DNA from: Patiria pectinifera
Taxonomy: Eukaryota > Echinodermata > Asteroidea > Valvatida > Asterinidae
Direction of reading: 5' to 3'
Assembly (NCBI GenBank): GCA_029964075.1
Contig: CM057135.1
Coordinates: 8,148,863-8,212,862 of the forward strand
DNA: 64,000 bases
Shown here one piece after another: positions 22,790 through 33,928 of the stretch (position 1 is its first letter; each line of letters begins with the position of its first letter). Position numbers and translations under genes: made by a program. The notes under the pieces were generated by a model that did not search any database, was not told where the DNA came from, and was given only the letters and a program-made list of their open reading frames with translations.

Positions 22790-23428
22790 GCTTCGCAGCA
22801 GATGGTGATCTGTCCAACAGTAAGCACCTCTCAAAGCCTTTGTGATATGCACGTCCCGGATATCGCAGCGTCTTGTGATGACGGAATCGATCAAGTGCCA
22901 ATGCTTGCTGCGGGGGTGCATCCAAGTGGTCTTATGGATGTCTGGTACCTGGAAGAGGGTGTTGGTGATGGTCAGGCCCTGTTCAGCACAGAATGCTAGC
23001 TTGCTCCGCAGCAGATGGTGATCTGTCCAACAGTAAGCACCTCTCAAAGCCCTTGTGATATGCACGTCCCGGATATCGCAGCGTCTTGTGATGACGAAAT
23101 CGATCAAGTGCCAATGCTTGCTGCGGGGGTGCATACAGGTGGTCTTATGGATGTCTGGTACCTGGAAGAGGGTGTTGGTGATGGTCAGTCCCTGTTCAGC
23201 ACAGAATGCTAGCTTGCTCCGCAGCAGATGGTGATCTGTCCAACAGTAAGAACCTCTCAAAGCCCTTGTGATATGCACGTCCCGGATATCGCAGCGTCTT
23301 GTGATGACGAAATCGATCAAGTGCCAATGCTTGCTGCAGGGGTGCATCCAGGTGGTCTTATGGATGTCTGGTAACTGGAAGAGGGTGTTGGTGATCGTCA
23401 GGCCCTGTTCAGCACAGAAAGTGAGCAG
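22790..23428 (-). repeat. Three tandem 213-bp units inside the LINE endonuclease
   Basis: GCAGCAGATGGTGATCTGTC recurs at about 22796, 23009 and 23222, exactly 213 bases apart. The units are nearly identical and 213 is divisible by three, so the frame stays open through all copies. Confidence 0.95.
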
Positions 23429-23517
23429 TAGCTGGCCATTTGAGTTTCCTTTCCCGACCCCATGGGGTCCAATGACTTCTGGCCAGGACTGAGAGTCCAT
23501 GCCCACACGAGCATTAA

Positions 23518-24058
23518 CCCTTTCCATCCATGGGCGACTTTTGTCGACAAGAACTACCCCCCTGCTGATTCCCATGGGCGACTTTAGTCGACCAGGAAAC
23601 CACACACGAAACACCCTCAACACGGACATATTCACTACTTTTCTGAAAGGCAGTATGTTGATATGTTTGGCCGCCCATACATCAACTATATACCAGCTAA
23701 AAGAGTGTTTTCGGATCTTTCTATTGGTGTGGTTTATTTATAGTGTTACCATTTCAAAAATATGAGAAACGTGCTTCAGAAGTATCCACGCACAATTTGA
23801 GGTATGGAGTGCCATTTGGTCATGTGGTGAAATGGCTTGCAGTTTGATAATTGGGACCAGATGAACAAAAAGGCATAACTTTCTTATATTTGCACGTATG
23901 GACTTCATTTTTACATCACATAAAAGAGTAAGGTTCAAGGAACAAACTTTACGCACAACACCTATGATTTTAATCACTCCTTGGTAGTGAAAATCTGGGT
24001 TGAAAAAAGTGAGTTTTTTACTCGTGCTTATTTTTTCACGCTCTAGGGCATGAAAGGG
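23518..24058. mobile_element. piggyBac-type MITE with TTAA target duplication
   Basis: Flanked by TTAA at 23514-23517 and 24059-24062. The ends are CCCTTTCCATCC and (complement of right) CCCTTTCATGCC. There is no coding capacity over 541 bp. Removing the element with one TTAA restores the conserved GDFNARVG reading of the LINE endonuclease, which proves it is an insertion. The TTAA target plus CCCTTT ends are typical of piggyBac-derived elements. Confidence 0.9.
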
Positions 24059-24599
24059 TTAAAGTCACCAAGTAGCAAGAGCTTGTCATCACTTGGGACT
24101 GCTTGAACTGCATGGTGGGGGTTCTGGTAGAACAGTTCTTTCTGTTCTTGGGTGTACATCATGGTAGGCGCATAGATGCTGATGGGTGTCTGGTGGGTTT
24201 TTCCTTTAGAGGTAGTCTCATTACCATCAGACGATCATTGATGCCTCTTGGGAGGGAATTCAGCTTCCTGACGAGGGCTGTGCGAATTGCAAAACCGACT
24301 CCAGCTTGACGCGCCTCATCCACAGCCTTTCCAGACCAGAAGAATGTATACCCTGCTCCAACTTCAGTGGTTTACCCAGTCCCTGCCAGTCGTGTTTCAC
24401 TAAGGGCTGCCATGTCGATCTTGTGTCTCTGTAGCTCACGCCCAACAAGAGCTGTTCTTCGTTCTGGCCTGGCACAGCTTTTGTTGTTCATCAGTGTTCT
24501 GACATTCCAAGCTCCAACACATAAGTTGCTTTTCCGTTTTTTATGGGTAGAGTTGATAACCTTTGTGTATATTGAATTTCGACCGCGATAGTAGATGTC

Positions 24600-25360
24600 C
24601 AGTCAGCTGCGGTATGCTGACTGGATTAGATGAGACAAGCCTTTTTTAGGTCACCTGTTCTAGACCCTTCTCCATGAGGGGGGAGCAGTGCTATCCCTAA
24701 AGAGGACTGCTCCGTCGTCGAGGTAGCTGCCGATCTCTTCCCTTGCCTCAGTAAGAAGAGGAACGACCATCTTGCCTTGACCGCCTGGGTGCAGGTTCAT
24801 GACTAGCGGCTCCAAGCGTCATCTTACGCCTGCTACCTTCACCACTCGCCCGTTGCCCCAGGACTTGTAGAACTGTAGGTGGTGGGGAGTAGCGTCCTGA
24901 ATCCTGGGCAAAGCAGGTAGTATAGAGATCGTGGGCTGCCCAAATACCATGACCCCTCTCTCGGTGAGGCCGCTGAAGCCAAAAGGGATGCGAGTATAAC
25001 GTTTTGACGACGGCCGCACTGCGGGAGTTGCCGGGGGTGACCATTTGGCCATTCCTCCGCCTACAGGGCTCCACTCCGGATTCCTTGGTTGACTCCCTAG
25101 CCCATTGCCCTGAGCAAGGGGGTTTGAAATCAGAGTTTTCCTTCTCCTAGTTGGGTTGCCAACAGCCCCACCCGCCCAGAGCAACTGGTTTCATGGCGCC
25201 AGAAACCCGCCTGCACACCTCTGCCTTCAGTTCTAAACAGGGTCGGTGCGTGAAGCCGGGCAGTGTGAGTTTGCTTGAGAGAGGCTATGTGAGACGCAGA
25301 CTGTATGGCATATTTCTTGGATAGAGAGGGGCTCCGACCTCCAAATCGTCCCAGTCATTC
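24600..25360 (-). other. 5' region of the LINE, no clear gene
   Basis: GC-richer than its surroundings. Open frames here show no family resemblance. Probably the LINE 5' untranslated region; the 5' limit near 25360 is set by resumption of the DIRS gag reading. Confidence 0.4.
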
Positions 25361-25369
25361 CTAAGCCTT

Positions 25370-26010
25370 TTGACCCCAAACGACATGTATATAACCTATA
25401 ACAGACCAAAGAACTGTGAAAAGGTGATCCCAACAAAAGTGAACAAACTCATTTGGGACAATATGTCGAGCAGTACCCGCTCCAAGGATGTCAAATTAAA
25501 AAAAATTCAGACATCCGTCATTAAGTCAGTTGTACCTGTGCTTCAGCTTTCGGAACAACTGCTTCAAGCATCTAAAAAGAAGGAGCTTGATAAACTTGAC
25601 ATAAAACCACTGCTGCGTAATGCAACAGATGCGATCGCACTTGTGGCTAATGCAAATTATCAGTTGAATATGCGACGCAGGGAATTTATCAAGCAAGATA
25701 GTAATCCCATTTTTAAACATCTTTGTGATACTACTGTTCAGTTCACTGAACAACTTTTTGGGGATGACCTACCCAAACAAGTCATAGATATGTCAGAAGT
25801 GAATAAGGTTGGCTTAAAATTGGCAATCAGTTCCCGTGGGGGACGTGCGAGAGGTCGGTCGGGGCACAGGTCATATGACAGAGGTTGCAACCAGTACCGG
25901 GGCGCAAGAGGCGCTGCAGGCCGGGTTTTTTTTGTACTCCCGCCCGTACAACAGCCGCCAATCTTGGCAGAGCGGCAAGCAGTCGAACAAGAACAAGTAA
26001 ACCGGCGGGT
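25370..26010 (+). pseudogene. DIRS gag-like ORF, 3' half
   Basis: The reading NRPKNCEKVIPTKVN at about 25395 continues the gag interrupted at 20446. It covers a helical block (VLQLSEQLLQASKKKELDKL, NATDAIALVANANYQLN) and ends in a glycine/arginine-rich tail (RGGRARGRSGHRS), common at gag C-termini for nucleic-acid binding. The frame stays open into the RT, so gag and pol appear fused in this copy. Confidence 0.7.
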
Positions 26011-26039
26011 AAGACAACCTTCAAATCAATGCCAAATAG

Positions 26040-27710
26040 AAACCAATAAAGCAGGTCGTTTAAAGGACTTTATTTCGTCTTGGAGGAATATTACCTCAGA
26101 TAGGCAAGTTCTTGATACGGTTCAAAATTGCCATTTCGAATTCGAGGAAGGGTGCTGCCCTTTTCAAATATGGCCTCCAAGAGAAATTAATTTTCATGAG
26201 ACAGAGAAAATTAGTCTTGATTTGGAAATAGACAAGCTCATTAAAAAGGGTGTTGTTATAAAACATTCTTTCCATCAAAAGGGACAGTTTGTCTCCACAG
26301 TTTTCCCCAGACTTAAGAAAGACGGCACTTATAGAATGATTTTGAACTTGAAGCAGTTAAACAAATCAGTTGCTTATAATCATTTCAAGATGGATACACT
26401 CGTCTCCGAAGTGCGACTAATGAAACCCGACTGCTAAATGGCCTCTTTTGACTTAAGAGATGCCTATTATTCGGTGCCAATTGCCCAAGAACACCAACAA
26501 TTCTTAAAGTTTTCATGGCGAAATAAATTGTATCAAGTTACTTGTTTGCCAAATGGCCCAGCGTCAGCCCCAAGAATTTTTACAAAACTGCTGAAGTCAG
26601 TTTATTCAACCCTAAGAAAGAAGGGCTTTTTATCAGTTGGTTATATTGATGACTCCTACTCACAAGGAGACACAAAATAAGAATGTACCGAATATGTTCG
26701 GCAATCAGCCACGTTGTTTACCAATCTGGGGTTCCGAGTCCACCCCGACAAATCCGTATTCGAACCAACACAACAATTAACATTCTTGGGATTTATTCTG
26801 AATTCAAATAGTATGACTATTCAACCAACAATTGGCAAATTTGAAAAGGTCTGTAACCAGATAACATATGTGTTAAGCAAAAACCTGATTACCATTCAGG
26901 ATGTTGCGTCCATTATTAGCGTCCTAGTTGCCTGCTTTTCAGGGGTTGAATACGGACAATTGTTCTATAGAAGCATTGAAACAGACACAATAAAAGCTTT
27001 GCAAAACAGCAAAGGCGATTTCTCTGCGCTTATGCGGTTGTGTGAGAAATCCAAAGAAGAGTTAAACTGGTGGCTTACTAATATAAGGGGCAGTGTCAAA
27101 CAAAATTCTCATGGAGAGCCAGACTGTGTTATTCAGTCAGATGCATCCAAACTTGGTTGGGGTGCGGTCCATAAATCACTCCATGTAGGAGGCAAATGGA
27201 CAACCACTAACTACTCAGCATATCAATTATCTTGAATTGCTAGCAGCATACTTGGCTTTACGTTCCTTCTGTTCCTCGTCAAGGAATGTTCATGTGCGCA
27301 TCCAGATCGATAATACCACTGCAGTTGCTTACGTAATTTCTATGGGCGGTATAAAATCTAAGCCATGTAATGAAATCGCACAAAAACTTTGGTTTTGGTG
27401 TTTAGATCCGAATATATGGGTATCTGCTTCTTATCTCCCAGGATCGCAGAATGTTGCTGCGGATAAGAAGTCCAGATTATTCAATGATAGGATTGAACTG
27501 ATTAAACCCAACATTTTCAATTGCATTTAATCCCTTTGGGGCGATATAGCAATTGATTTATTTGCATCCCGACTGAATAAACACATCTTGCCTTATGTTT
27601 CAAGGAGGCCAGATCCGGGCGCTCTTTTTGTAGACGCATTTTCAGTGTCATGGAAACCTTATTTTTTCTATGCGTTTCCTCCCTTCAGCATGATCGCCCA
27701 GGTGCCTTCA
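26040..27710 (+). pseudogene. DIRS reverse transcriptase and RNase H
   Basis: RT blocks: LDLEIDKLIKKGVV (about 26215), PRLKKDGTYRMILNLKQLN (about 26310), motif A FDLRDAYYSVPI (about 26446), motif B LPNGPASAPRIFTKLLK, catalytic YIDDS (about 26643). RNase H: IQSDASKLGWGAV (about 27130), HINYLELLAAY after a frameshift near 27215, QIDNTTAVAYV (about 27305). It ends with DLFASRLN and the DAFSVSW block typical of DIRS. In-frame stops lie at 26436 and 26678. RT and RNase H act in the circular-DNA replication route inferred for DIRS elements; this copy is dead. Confidence 0.9.
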
Positions 27711-27729
27711 GAAGGTAGAACAAGAAGAG

Positions 27730-28832
27730 GCAGAAAGAATGCTGATATTTCCGCTCTGGACAACCCAATCGTGGTTTCCCAAGCTCATGGCGATGCTGGT
27801 GAACAAGCCAGTACTGCTGCCAAGACACAGGGATTTGATGACCCTACCAAGCAGCGATCAACTTCATCCTCTACGGAACAAGCTTCGGCTGGTTGCCTGC
27901 CACTTATCAGGACATCCTTCCAAACGCAAAATATTTCTCAACAAGAGGGAACCCAAAAACCCCCAAAACCTCGAAAGATGGCTTCGCTTCTGTCGTCAAG
28001 GACAGGTTGATCCAATATGTCCCCATGTGAACACAGTTTTTGACTTTTTGGCAGAATTATACCATTCTGGTCTTGGCTATAGTGCACTTAATATTGCTCG
28101 GTCTGCACTCTCAGCTACGGTAGTGACTAATAATTCCACTACTGTTGGTAATCACCCTTTAATTTGTAGATTTCTTAGAGGTGTATTTCAGTTAAGACCG
28201 CCCCAAACAAACTATACAGAGGTTTGGGACGTAAGTATCGTCTTAAGATATTCAGAGTCTTTACCCACTACAGGGGTTGACTTTAAAAGAAGTGACTTTT
28301 AAGTTAGTTACTTTAATTGCTTTGGTCTCGGCACAAAGATGCCTAACTTTTCATTTGATGGATATTAAGAATATGACAGTAACTGATTCGGTTTATACCT
28401 TCTTTTTTGCTATACTTAAGCAGGGCCGTCCAGGTCTGCCAAATGTTAAGGTTATTCTGAAGCCTTATTTGCCTGATACAAGTCTGTGCAGTTAAGACTA
28501 TGGAAGAGTACTTACACCGAACAAGGCCGCTCAGAGGAGAGGAAAGTCAATTGTTTATTTCTCATTATACACCTCATACAAAGGTTACCAAGAAAACCAT
28601 AAGCAAATGGATAAAACAAGTATTGTCAAACTCTGGCATTGACGTGTCAGTATTCAAACCACACAGTACCAGATCAGCTGCAGTGTCTGCGGCAAAAAGG
28701 GCTGATGTTACTATAAATGACATAAGAAGCACAGCAGGCTGGAGCACAGAAAGCACGTTTGCTAAGTACTATGACAAAGCTATTGTCATTCCAGCAACTG
28801 AGTCATTTGCCAGTGGTGTACCTCAATTGTAG
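27730..28832 (+). pseudogene. DIRS tyrosine recombinase
   Basis: The N-terminal DNA-binding part (LERWLRFCRQGQ, about 27985) is followed by VFDFLAELYHSGLGYSALNIARSALS. A frame change near 28275 leads to the catalytic domain: an Arg in LVSAQRCLTFHLMD (about 28340), HxxR in FKPHSTRSAAVSAA (about 28655), and the nucleophile Tyr in the FAKYYDK region (about 28760). In-frame stop near 28494. These are the hallmarks of the YR family that replaces integrase in DIRS elements. Confidence 0.9.
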
Positions 28833-29174
28833 AGAATTACTTCCTAGCATAAGAGTATACAGTCCAAAAGTCTGTTTAATATGCATTTTTATTTATTTGA
28901 AAACACATTTACAACCTTTATGATGAATGTTTGCATGATAACGTTGTCAGTGTTGTTATTGTAAGAATGTGTAATTAGTATATGCTTCAATAAGCTTGAG
29001 AGATAGTTGAGTGATGAAAAACAGTTGTAACAAAAGCACTGAACGAGAAATGCTATTAAAAGCAGGTGAATTCAAAAAAATATTGCAGCAAGATTTCTGC
29101 TGAACTGAACCAGTATGAAGTTGTGTGAATACACATTTTTCCTCTGTACCTGGCTCATGCGTTATCCTGCTTTG

Positions 29175-29375
29175 AAATCTCACGTGGTCTCGAGGTGAAT
29201 TTCGAGAACGAGGTAGAATTCTAAAATTAAACGAAATTAAATCGAAGTTTTATTGGGATTCTATCGAGTGATCGATAGAACCGAGGGATCACGTGCCCTC
29301 AACAAAATCGCCGCTGCGCTTTGTCTAATGCGGGCAAGTTAAGCCCCGATGGCCTTCGTGAAAGGCTAATAGTTA
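29175..29375. repeat. DIRS right inverted terminal and complementary region
   Basis: Its reverse complement matches 19465-19632, strongly over CTCACGTGGTCTCGAGGTGA and weakly further out (TTAAGCCCCGATGGCC against GGC-ATCGTGGCTTA). Such inverted ends plus an internal complementary region are diagnostic of DIRS. Confidence 0.8.
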
Positions 29376-29419
29376 CCGTACATTTTAAGATGGTAATTGT
29401 GAATTTATGGAACTTCAAT

Positions 29420-29640
29420 TCGGTCTCAAACTTGCCTCGATGGTTGAGGCTGGTTCCACAAATATAAAAAATACCACATTTTAAAAATCATATTTTGTAG
29501 CAAAATGTGACTTTCAGACTAAAATGAGCTCAAAAACACATTTCTCCAAAATTCAAAGCTCCACATCATGCCCAACGTAAAAGAAGACATATTAAGCTTT
29601 CAAATGATGTATTTTAAAGGTGAGTGTAGGGTGGGTTAAT
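29420..29640 (+). repeat. Dispersed repeat, right copy
   Basis: Same family and orientation as 19180-19390, so the DIRS element lies between two direct copies. A G-tract at 29690-29701 follows. 29640-29800 shows no gene. Confidence 0.65.
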
Positions 29641-30235
29641 TAAACTCCTAAAACAAGCCTTTTTTTTAAGGTTCGCCGCTCGCTCGGCGGGGGGGGGGGG
29701 GGTGGGAGCTGTGCACCTGATCTTAAACAAATTACTATTAGATGTCGGCCATATTACTTGCCCCTTGAATTTAGCTGTGTGATCATGACTGCTGTGTATA
29801 TACACCCACGAGCTACGTAGATACAGCCATCAAGGATCTTAGTACTGTAATTTCTCATTATGAATCTGCCTACCCAGATGAATTGGCTATTGTTGGAGGT
29901 GATTTTAATCAGGCTAAATCTTGACTACTGAAGTATTATCAACAAGTGACGTGTCCCACCCGTGGAACAAAAACCCTGGACCATTTGTATTGCCAGTAAA
30001 AGGGGGCATTCATATCTATTGAACGCCCACATCTTGGGAATTCAAACCATTCGATAGTACTACTCGTGCCGGCTTACAAGCAACATCTTAAGCGTTCCAA
30101 GCCAGTGACAAAAGCAATTCGCTAATTGGGATGTTTTCAAGATAGCGCAACTGATGTTGACGATTACACCGACACAATAACTGGGTATATAAAGTTCTGT
30201 GAAGAACTGTGCCTACCAACAAAGACAATGTAAAG

Positions 30236-30339
30236 GATAATGCCCGGGGTGCGCGATATTCGTGGGTAAGAATGGCCCGAGGGCGAAGCCCGAGGGCCAT
30301 CTTACCCGCGAATGGCGCGTTACCGAGCAGCATTATCCG
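30236..30339. repeat. GC-rich hairpin
   Basis: GGATAATGC at the left pairs with GCATTATCC at the right, and GGGTAAGAATGGCCCG with CGGGCCATCTTACCC around a short GAAG centre. The stem is about 45 bp with few mismatches and rich in CpG. Confidence 0.85.
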
Positions 30340-30501
30340 ACTTAAACTCCACCCGTGACGTCCCCCTATTGTTTCTATTGTTATTATTTTGCACGAATGG
30401 AGCGACTTTGATTCATACAAAAACACAAGCAATTGTTTTATTGTGCAACTGTAAAATGCATTAGTATAAATGAAATTGTACAGAATTGTACTGCGTATTC
30501 T

Positions 30502-30785
30502 GAAAAGAACTTGTCCTGCTTATTATCAACTTTGCTAAGTAGTTTTTTGTTCTGATAAGAACAGTCCTGCTGTAAGTTCTACGAACTTGTCTTTTGGTCT
30601 CAACGTTTCCACTAGCCTGCTCTAGTCATCGACGATGACTAGAGACAGTCTCCTGACGATGACTAGAGCAGGCTAGTCGAAACGTTGAGACCAAAGACAA
30701 GTTCGTAGAACTTACAGCAGGACTGTTCTTATCAGAACAAAAAACTACTTAGCAAAGTTGATAATAAGCAGGACAAGTTCTTTTC
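30502..30785. repeat. Long inverted repeat, about 130-bp arms
   Basis: GAAAAGAACTTGTCCTGCTT at the left is mirrored by AAGCAGGACAAGTTCTTTTC at the right. Pairing continues to the CGTCGATGACTAG centre near 30640, and the spacer itself contains a repeated GACGATGACTAGAG. Near-perfect arms imply recent formation or gene-conversion-like maintenance. Confidence 0.9.
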
Positions 30786-32648
30786 AAAACTAATATCTTC
30801 TAAGCAGTATTTATTACCACATGGTGTTACCGCAAACCGAAACGATATAGAAATAACAGTTGATAAGATCTGAAATTTAAATGTTGTATTTTGAGCATGA
30901 TAATGTCAGATACATTAAGCTATATTTTTAAATTTGTTATATGATAAAGTTTATTCAGACATCGTGTTTGCACTAAAACTGTTCTAATTCGAAGCTTTCT
31001 GTGTCGTCACTTTGCATATGTCAAAGCTACCCTGTGACTTTTATGGCTTTGTAAAGACTTAGATGGATTTACAGAAATATGAACTTATGCTTCCGTCTAA
31101 TTGTTTGACCCCGAAAACTCATTTTCTGATTTTGTTTTCTTCTAATTTTGGCCATACGGACTGTGGATAGTGTCATGAAGAGGGTCAAAACTAGCGGACA
31201 GTCTCCAGTCGGACTACTTCGTCGACGGCATAACCAACGTAACTCGAAACTATAACTACTCATCATTGGACAGAAAAGGACGAGCTAATACAACTCAAAA
31301 TTGCAAGATTAAGATTTTGGTGCATTTCTGAAAGCAAAACGGCTACAAGTTTTCCAGGCCGGGTTTACATTGCACGAACTTGTGATTTTCCTTTAACTGT
31401 TCTTGGGCACCATGGAAAAGACATTTCTTCAGGATGTTGAGTTCTTGCCGATCAACAATTTCTAGGACTACATGCTAGGCATTGAAGCCCAGGAACAAGA
31501 TTGAGATATAAAATGTACTGCAAACCTTGTCAAAACATTTGCTTCAACTGTAAAACATTTATATCGTGGAAACGTTTATATTGTTACATGTAACATTACT
31601 ATGTGCGAACATTCTGAACAAGAAAAAAATGTTTCGTGACTAATTTCGCCTAAACACTGTAAGAAAGTGTATAAGAAAATGCATGACATACTATTCGAGA
31701 AACGGTGTAGCACGCGCAAGCTGTATAAGAAACAAAGAAAGTTCTTAACTTTCACGCAATCGTACGAATGATGCATACAATTCCATTTGAGAAACGGTGT
31801 AGGACCTATGAGAGAATTTTGTATGAGAAAAAAAATGGTTCTTGTAAACGTACAAAATGTATAAGAGAATGCATAAAATTATTGAGAAACGGTGTAGTAA
31901 AGTTGCCACTGTGCAAGACTATAATTGTGTCATTTTTGGTGTTTCTTCATTTCCCGCTCCATTATTTTGTAGGAATGGAGTGATGGAGGCATTTATTGCC
32001 TTCCACAATAATGGAGAGGTATCGCCTCCATTGCTCAATTCGTGCAATATATAGGACAATAGGGTGACGTCACGGGTGGAGTTTAATACTCAATATCCAA
32101 ATTCCAAACCTTGGTTGATAACAGATCAAAGGACATTGCTGATCAACAATTATCCGTGGACCCGGCTGCCTATTAAAGGGCGAAGTATGACTTGGAAAAG
32201 AGCATCAGCGCTGCTAAACAAAAATATCGTCAGCGTTTAGAAGACAACTTGAACAGTACCAGCAATCGGGATCTCTGGGCGGGTGTTCAGAATATCACCA
32301 ACTATAAGCAAATTGCGCCAATCATAGACACAGGTGACATTACATTGCCCGATCGCCTGAACGAGTCCTAAGCTCGAAGATGTCGTGCGTGTCCTATGAG
32401 GCCTGAACGTGCGGAAACCTGCAGGGCCAGACCAGATCACGCCACGCCTTTAACGTAGCTGCTCGCGTCAACTTGCCGATATTCTTGCAAACATCTTCTA
32501 CTGGTCGCTCAGCATAGCTAAACTGCCTGAGTCTTTCAAGAACTCGATCATCATTTCAGTGCCGAAAAAGAAACTGATCAGTTCCCTGAATGATTATAGG
32601 TCTGTGGCCTTGACGTCACAGATTGCAAAGTGTTTAGAACGTTAAGTA

Positions 32649-33281
32649 ATGCATTTTATGAAATCAATACTGCCATGTGACTTGGACCCATTTCAATTTG
32701 CGTATCGGACAAATCGATGCGTTGAAGATGCTTTGAATTACTGTTTACATTTTGTCTTGAAGCATGTTGAACCTGGTAGACCTACTTTATCACAGTATGC
32801 TCGTATATTATTTGACTATTCATCTGCTTTTAATACCATGATCCCGTCAAAGCTTTATCAGAAGCTGATTGATCTTAATTTACCGGGATCTTTATGCAAG
32901 TGGATTTTAGATTTTTTATTGGAACGTAGAGAAATTGTCAGAATCGGTTCCAGTTTCTCGAAATCAATCGTTGTGAGCACTGGAACCCCACAGGGCTGTG
33001 GTCTCTCTCCTCTATTGTACAGTTTATTTACACATGATTGCAAAGTGGAGGATCTATCTAGTGTGATTGTAAAATTTGCTGATGATACCACCCTTAGTGG
33101 TTTAATTTGTAATGTTGATGAATCTAGTGATCGACTTCAAGTATCATCCCATGTAAAACGGTCCGAATCGAATAATCTTGTCTTGAATGTTGACAAAACT
33201 AAGGAAATGATAATTGACTTTCGTAGAAAAAAGGTCAAATTGAACCAATTGTCATTAACGCAAGAAATGTGGAAATTGTAG
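32649..33281 (+). CDS. LINE reverse transcriptase core, open frame
   Basis: A 210-codon open frame holding RT motifs A (LFDYSSAFNTM, about 32810), B (TPQGCGLSPLLYS, about 32985) and C (KFADDT, about 33071) and the following NNLVLNVDKTKEM block. It is a surviving internal part of the Rex1/CR1-like LINE rather than a gene with its own start; the upstream RT finger region is in the same element but broken by stops. Confidence 0.85.
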   Translation: MHFMKSILPCDLDPFQFAYRTNRCVEDALNYCLHFVLKHVEPGRPTLSQYARILFDYSSAFNTMIPSKLYQKLIDLNLPGSLCKWILDFLLERREIVRIGSSFSKSIVVSTGTPQGCGLSPLLYSLFTHDCKVEDLSSVIVKFADDTTLSGLICNVDESSDRLQVSSHVKRSESNNLVLNVDKTKEMIIDFRRKKVKLNQLSLTQEMWKL

Positions 33282-33928
33282 ATTGTTTTAAATCTCTCGG
33301 GCGTTCAAAATGAACACCCTGTCCTGGTTAACTCAAGTATTTAAAAAATAAACGAAAAAGGGCCGTCAACGTCTGTATTTTTTTACGTAGACTGAAATCC
33401 TTTGGTGTGAACAGACACATTTTGATTAATTTGTATAGATGTGAAATTGAATCTTGCCTGACCAGCTCTAGTATTGTCTGGTTCAGTGTCACTCCTAAGT
33501 GTGAAATTGATAGACTGAATAGGATGGCTAAAAACGCGTCATATACAATTGGAGTTAAGGTGGATGATATGAAGACAATTTATGATAAGAGAATGAGGAA
33601 GCATGTTGAAAACATTGTTAATGCTATGCATCACCCAACAAATGAGTTATTCCACATGATGCCTTCAGGAGAAGAATGAGATCAATAGGCTTAAAAACCA
33701 ACCGTTTCAGAAACAGTTTTATAACATCGGTAGTGCGGGTTTTTAACAATGGGAATTTTCAATTATAAAATGTGTTTACATCAACTGTTTTAGAAATAGT
33801 TTCATACCATCAGCTGTGTGTGTTTTAAACAATTGGGAACGTTTAATTTATAAAATATGTATTGTCATGATCCAGAGTGCAAATGAATCCGATTTTTGTA
33901 AAATAATTATTAGGAGTAAGTAATACAC

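Larger units (their letters stand above)
22676..24540 (-). pseudogene. LINE AP-endonuclease with tandemly triplicated segment and MITE insertion
   Basis: The N-terminal half (24540-24063) shows WNVRTL, ALSETRLAGTG and a GVGFAIRTAL block. The GDF|NARVG motif is split by a TTAA-flanked MITE. The remainder (23514-22676) carries [17 protein letters not shown], a [21 protein letters not shown] block and [14 protein letters not shown] (the SDH-like motif here is TDH). A 71-codon unit is present three times in frame. APE endonucleases nick target DNA for reverse transcription. A folded domain with two extra 71-residue copies is unlikely to work normally. Confidence 0.85.
20446..25360 (-). mobile_element. 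Non-LTR retrotransposon (APE endonuclease + RT), inserted in DIRS gag
   Basis: Minus strand: AP-type endonuclease (about 24540-22740), a linker, RT (22297-20922), and a C-terminal region ending in a C2H2-like finger (CPECGRICASDFGLRSHLKCH) at 20459. The 5' region 24600-25360 has no clear ORF. Frameshifts near 21930 and 22330-22450 inactivate it. The DIRS gag reading resumes on both sides, so this element inserted into a pre-existing DIRS copy. It resembles a family common in molluscs, flatworms and fish; clade not assigned. Exact ends are approximate. Confidence 0.85.
19465..29375 (+). mobile_element. DIRS-type tyrosine-recombinase retroelement (host of nested LINE)
   Basis: Inverted ends are clear: CACCTCGAGACCACGTGAGAT at the left (about 19611-19631) is mirrored by ATCTCACGTGGTCTCGAGGTG at the right (about 29175-29195), and the outer TAGCCTTTCGCCAAG / CGTGAAAGGCTA pair is a weaker match. 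Inside are gag, RT, RNase H and a tyrosine recombinase in DIRS order on the plus strand. There is no aspartic protease, DDE integrase or LTR, as expected for DIRS. I see no DAM methyltransferase domain between RNase H and recombinase. Stops and frameshifts show inactivity. Excluding the nested LINE the element is about 5 kb. Confidence 0.88.
30229..32086. mobile_element. Insertion with inverted ends and large hairpins inside the LINE
   Basis: LINE coding is broken at 30228 and resumes at about 32087. Near the left end TTAAACTCCACCCGTGACG (30342-30360) is mirrored at the right by GTGACGTCACGGGTGGAGTT (32064-32083). A 104-bp hairpin (30236-30339) lies just outside the left copy and may be a separate insertion. 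The interior has only short frames, with GAGAAACGGTGTAG repeated near 31695, 31790 and 31880. Class unknown. Confidence 0.6.
29800..33760 (+). mobile_element. Rex1/CR1-like LINE, interrupted
   Basis: The endonuclease C-terminal part (29810-30228) shows the GDFN box (IVGGDFNQAKS) and YYQQVTCPTRGTKTLDHLYC. Pol resumes at about 32087 (SKPWLITD) after a 1.86-kb insertion, with RT to 33680 (YRTNRCVEDALN, LFDYSSAFNTMIP, GTPQGCGLSPLLY, FADDT). The C-terminal LPSG-R-type tail (MMPSGEE) follows. The 5' part is missing, and many stops lie between 32090 and 32650. The AT-rich tail and possible 3' UTR reach about 33900. Confidence 0.85.

Noticed and set aside
22743-23492. Plus-strand repeated frames over the LINE endonuclease
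   Set aside because: Shadows of the minus-strand 213-bp tandem units.
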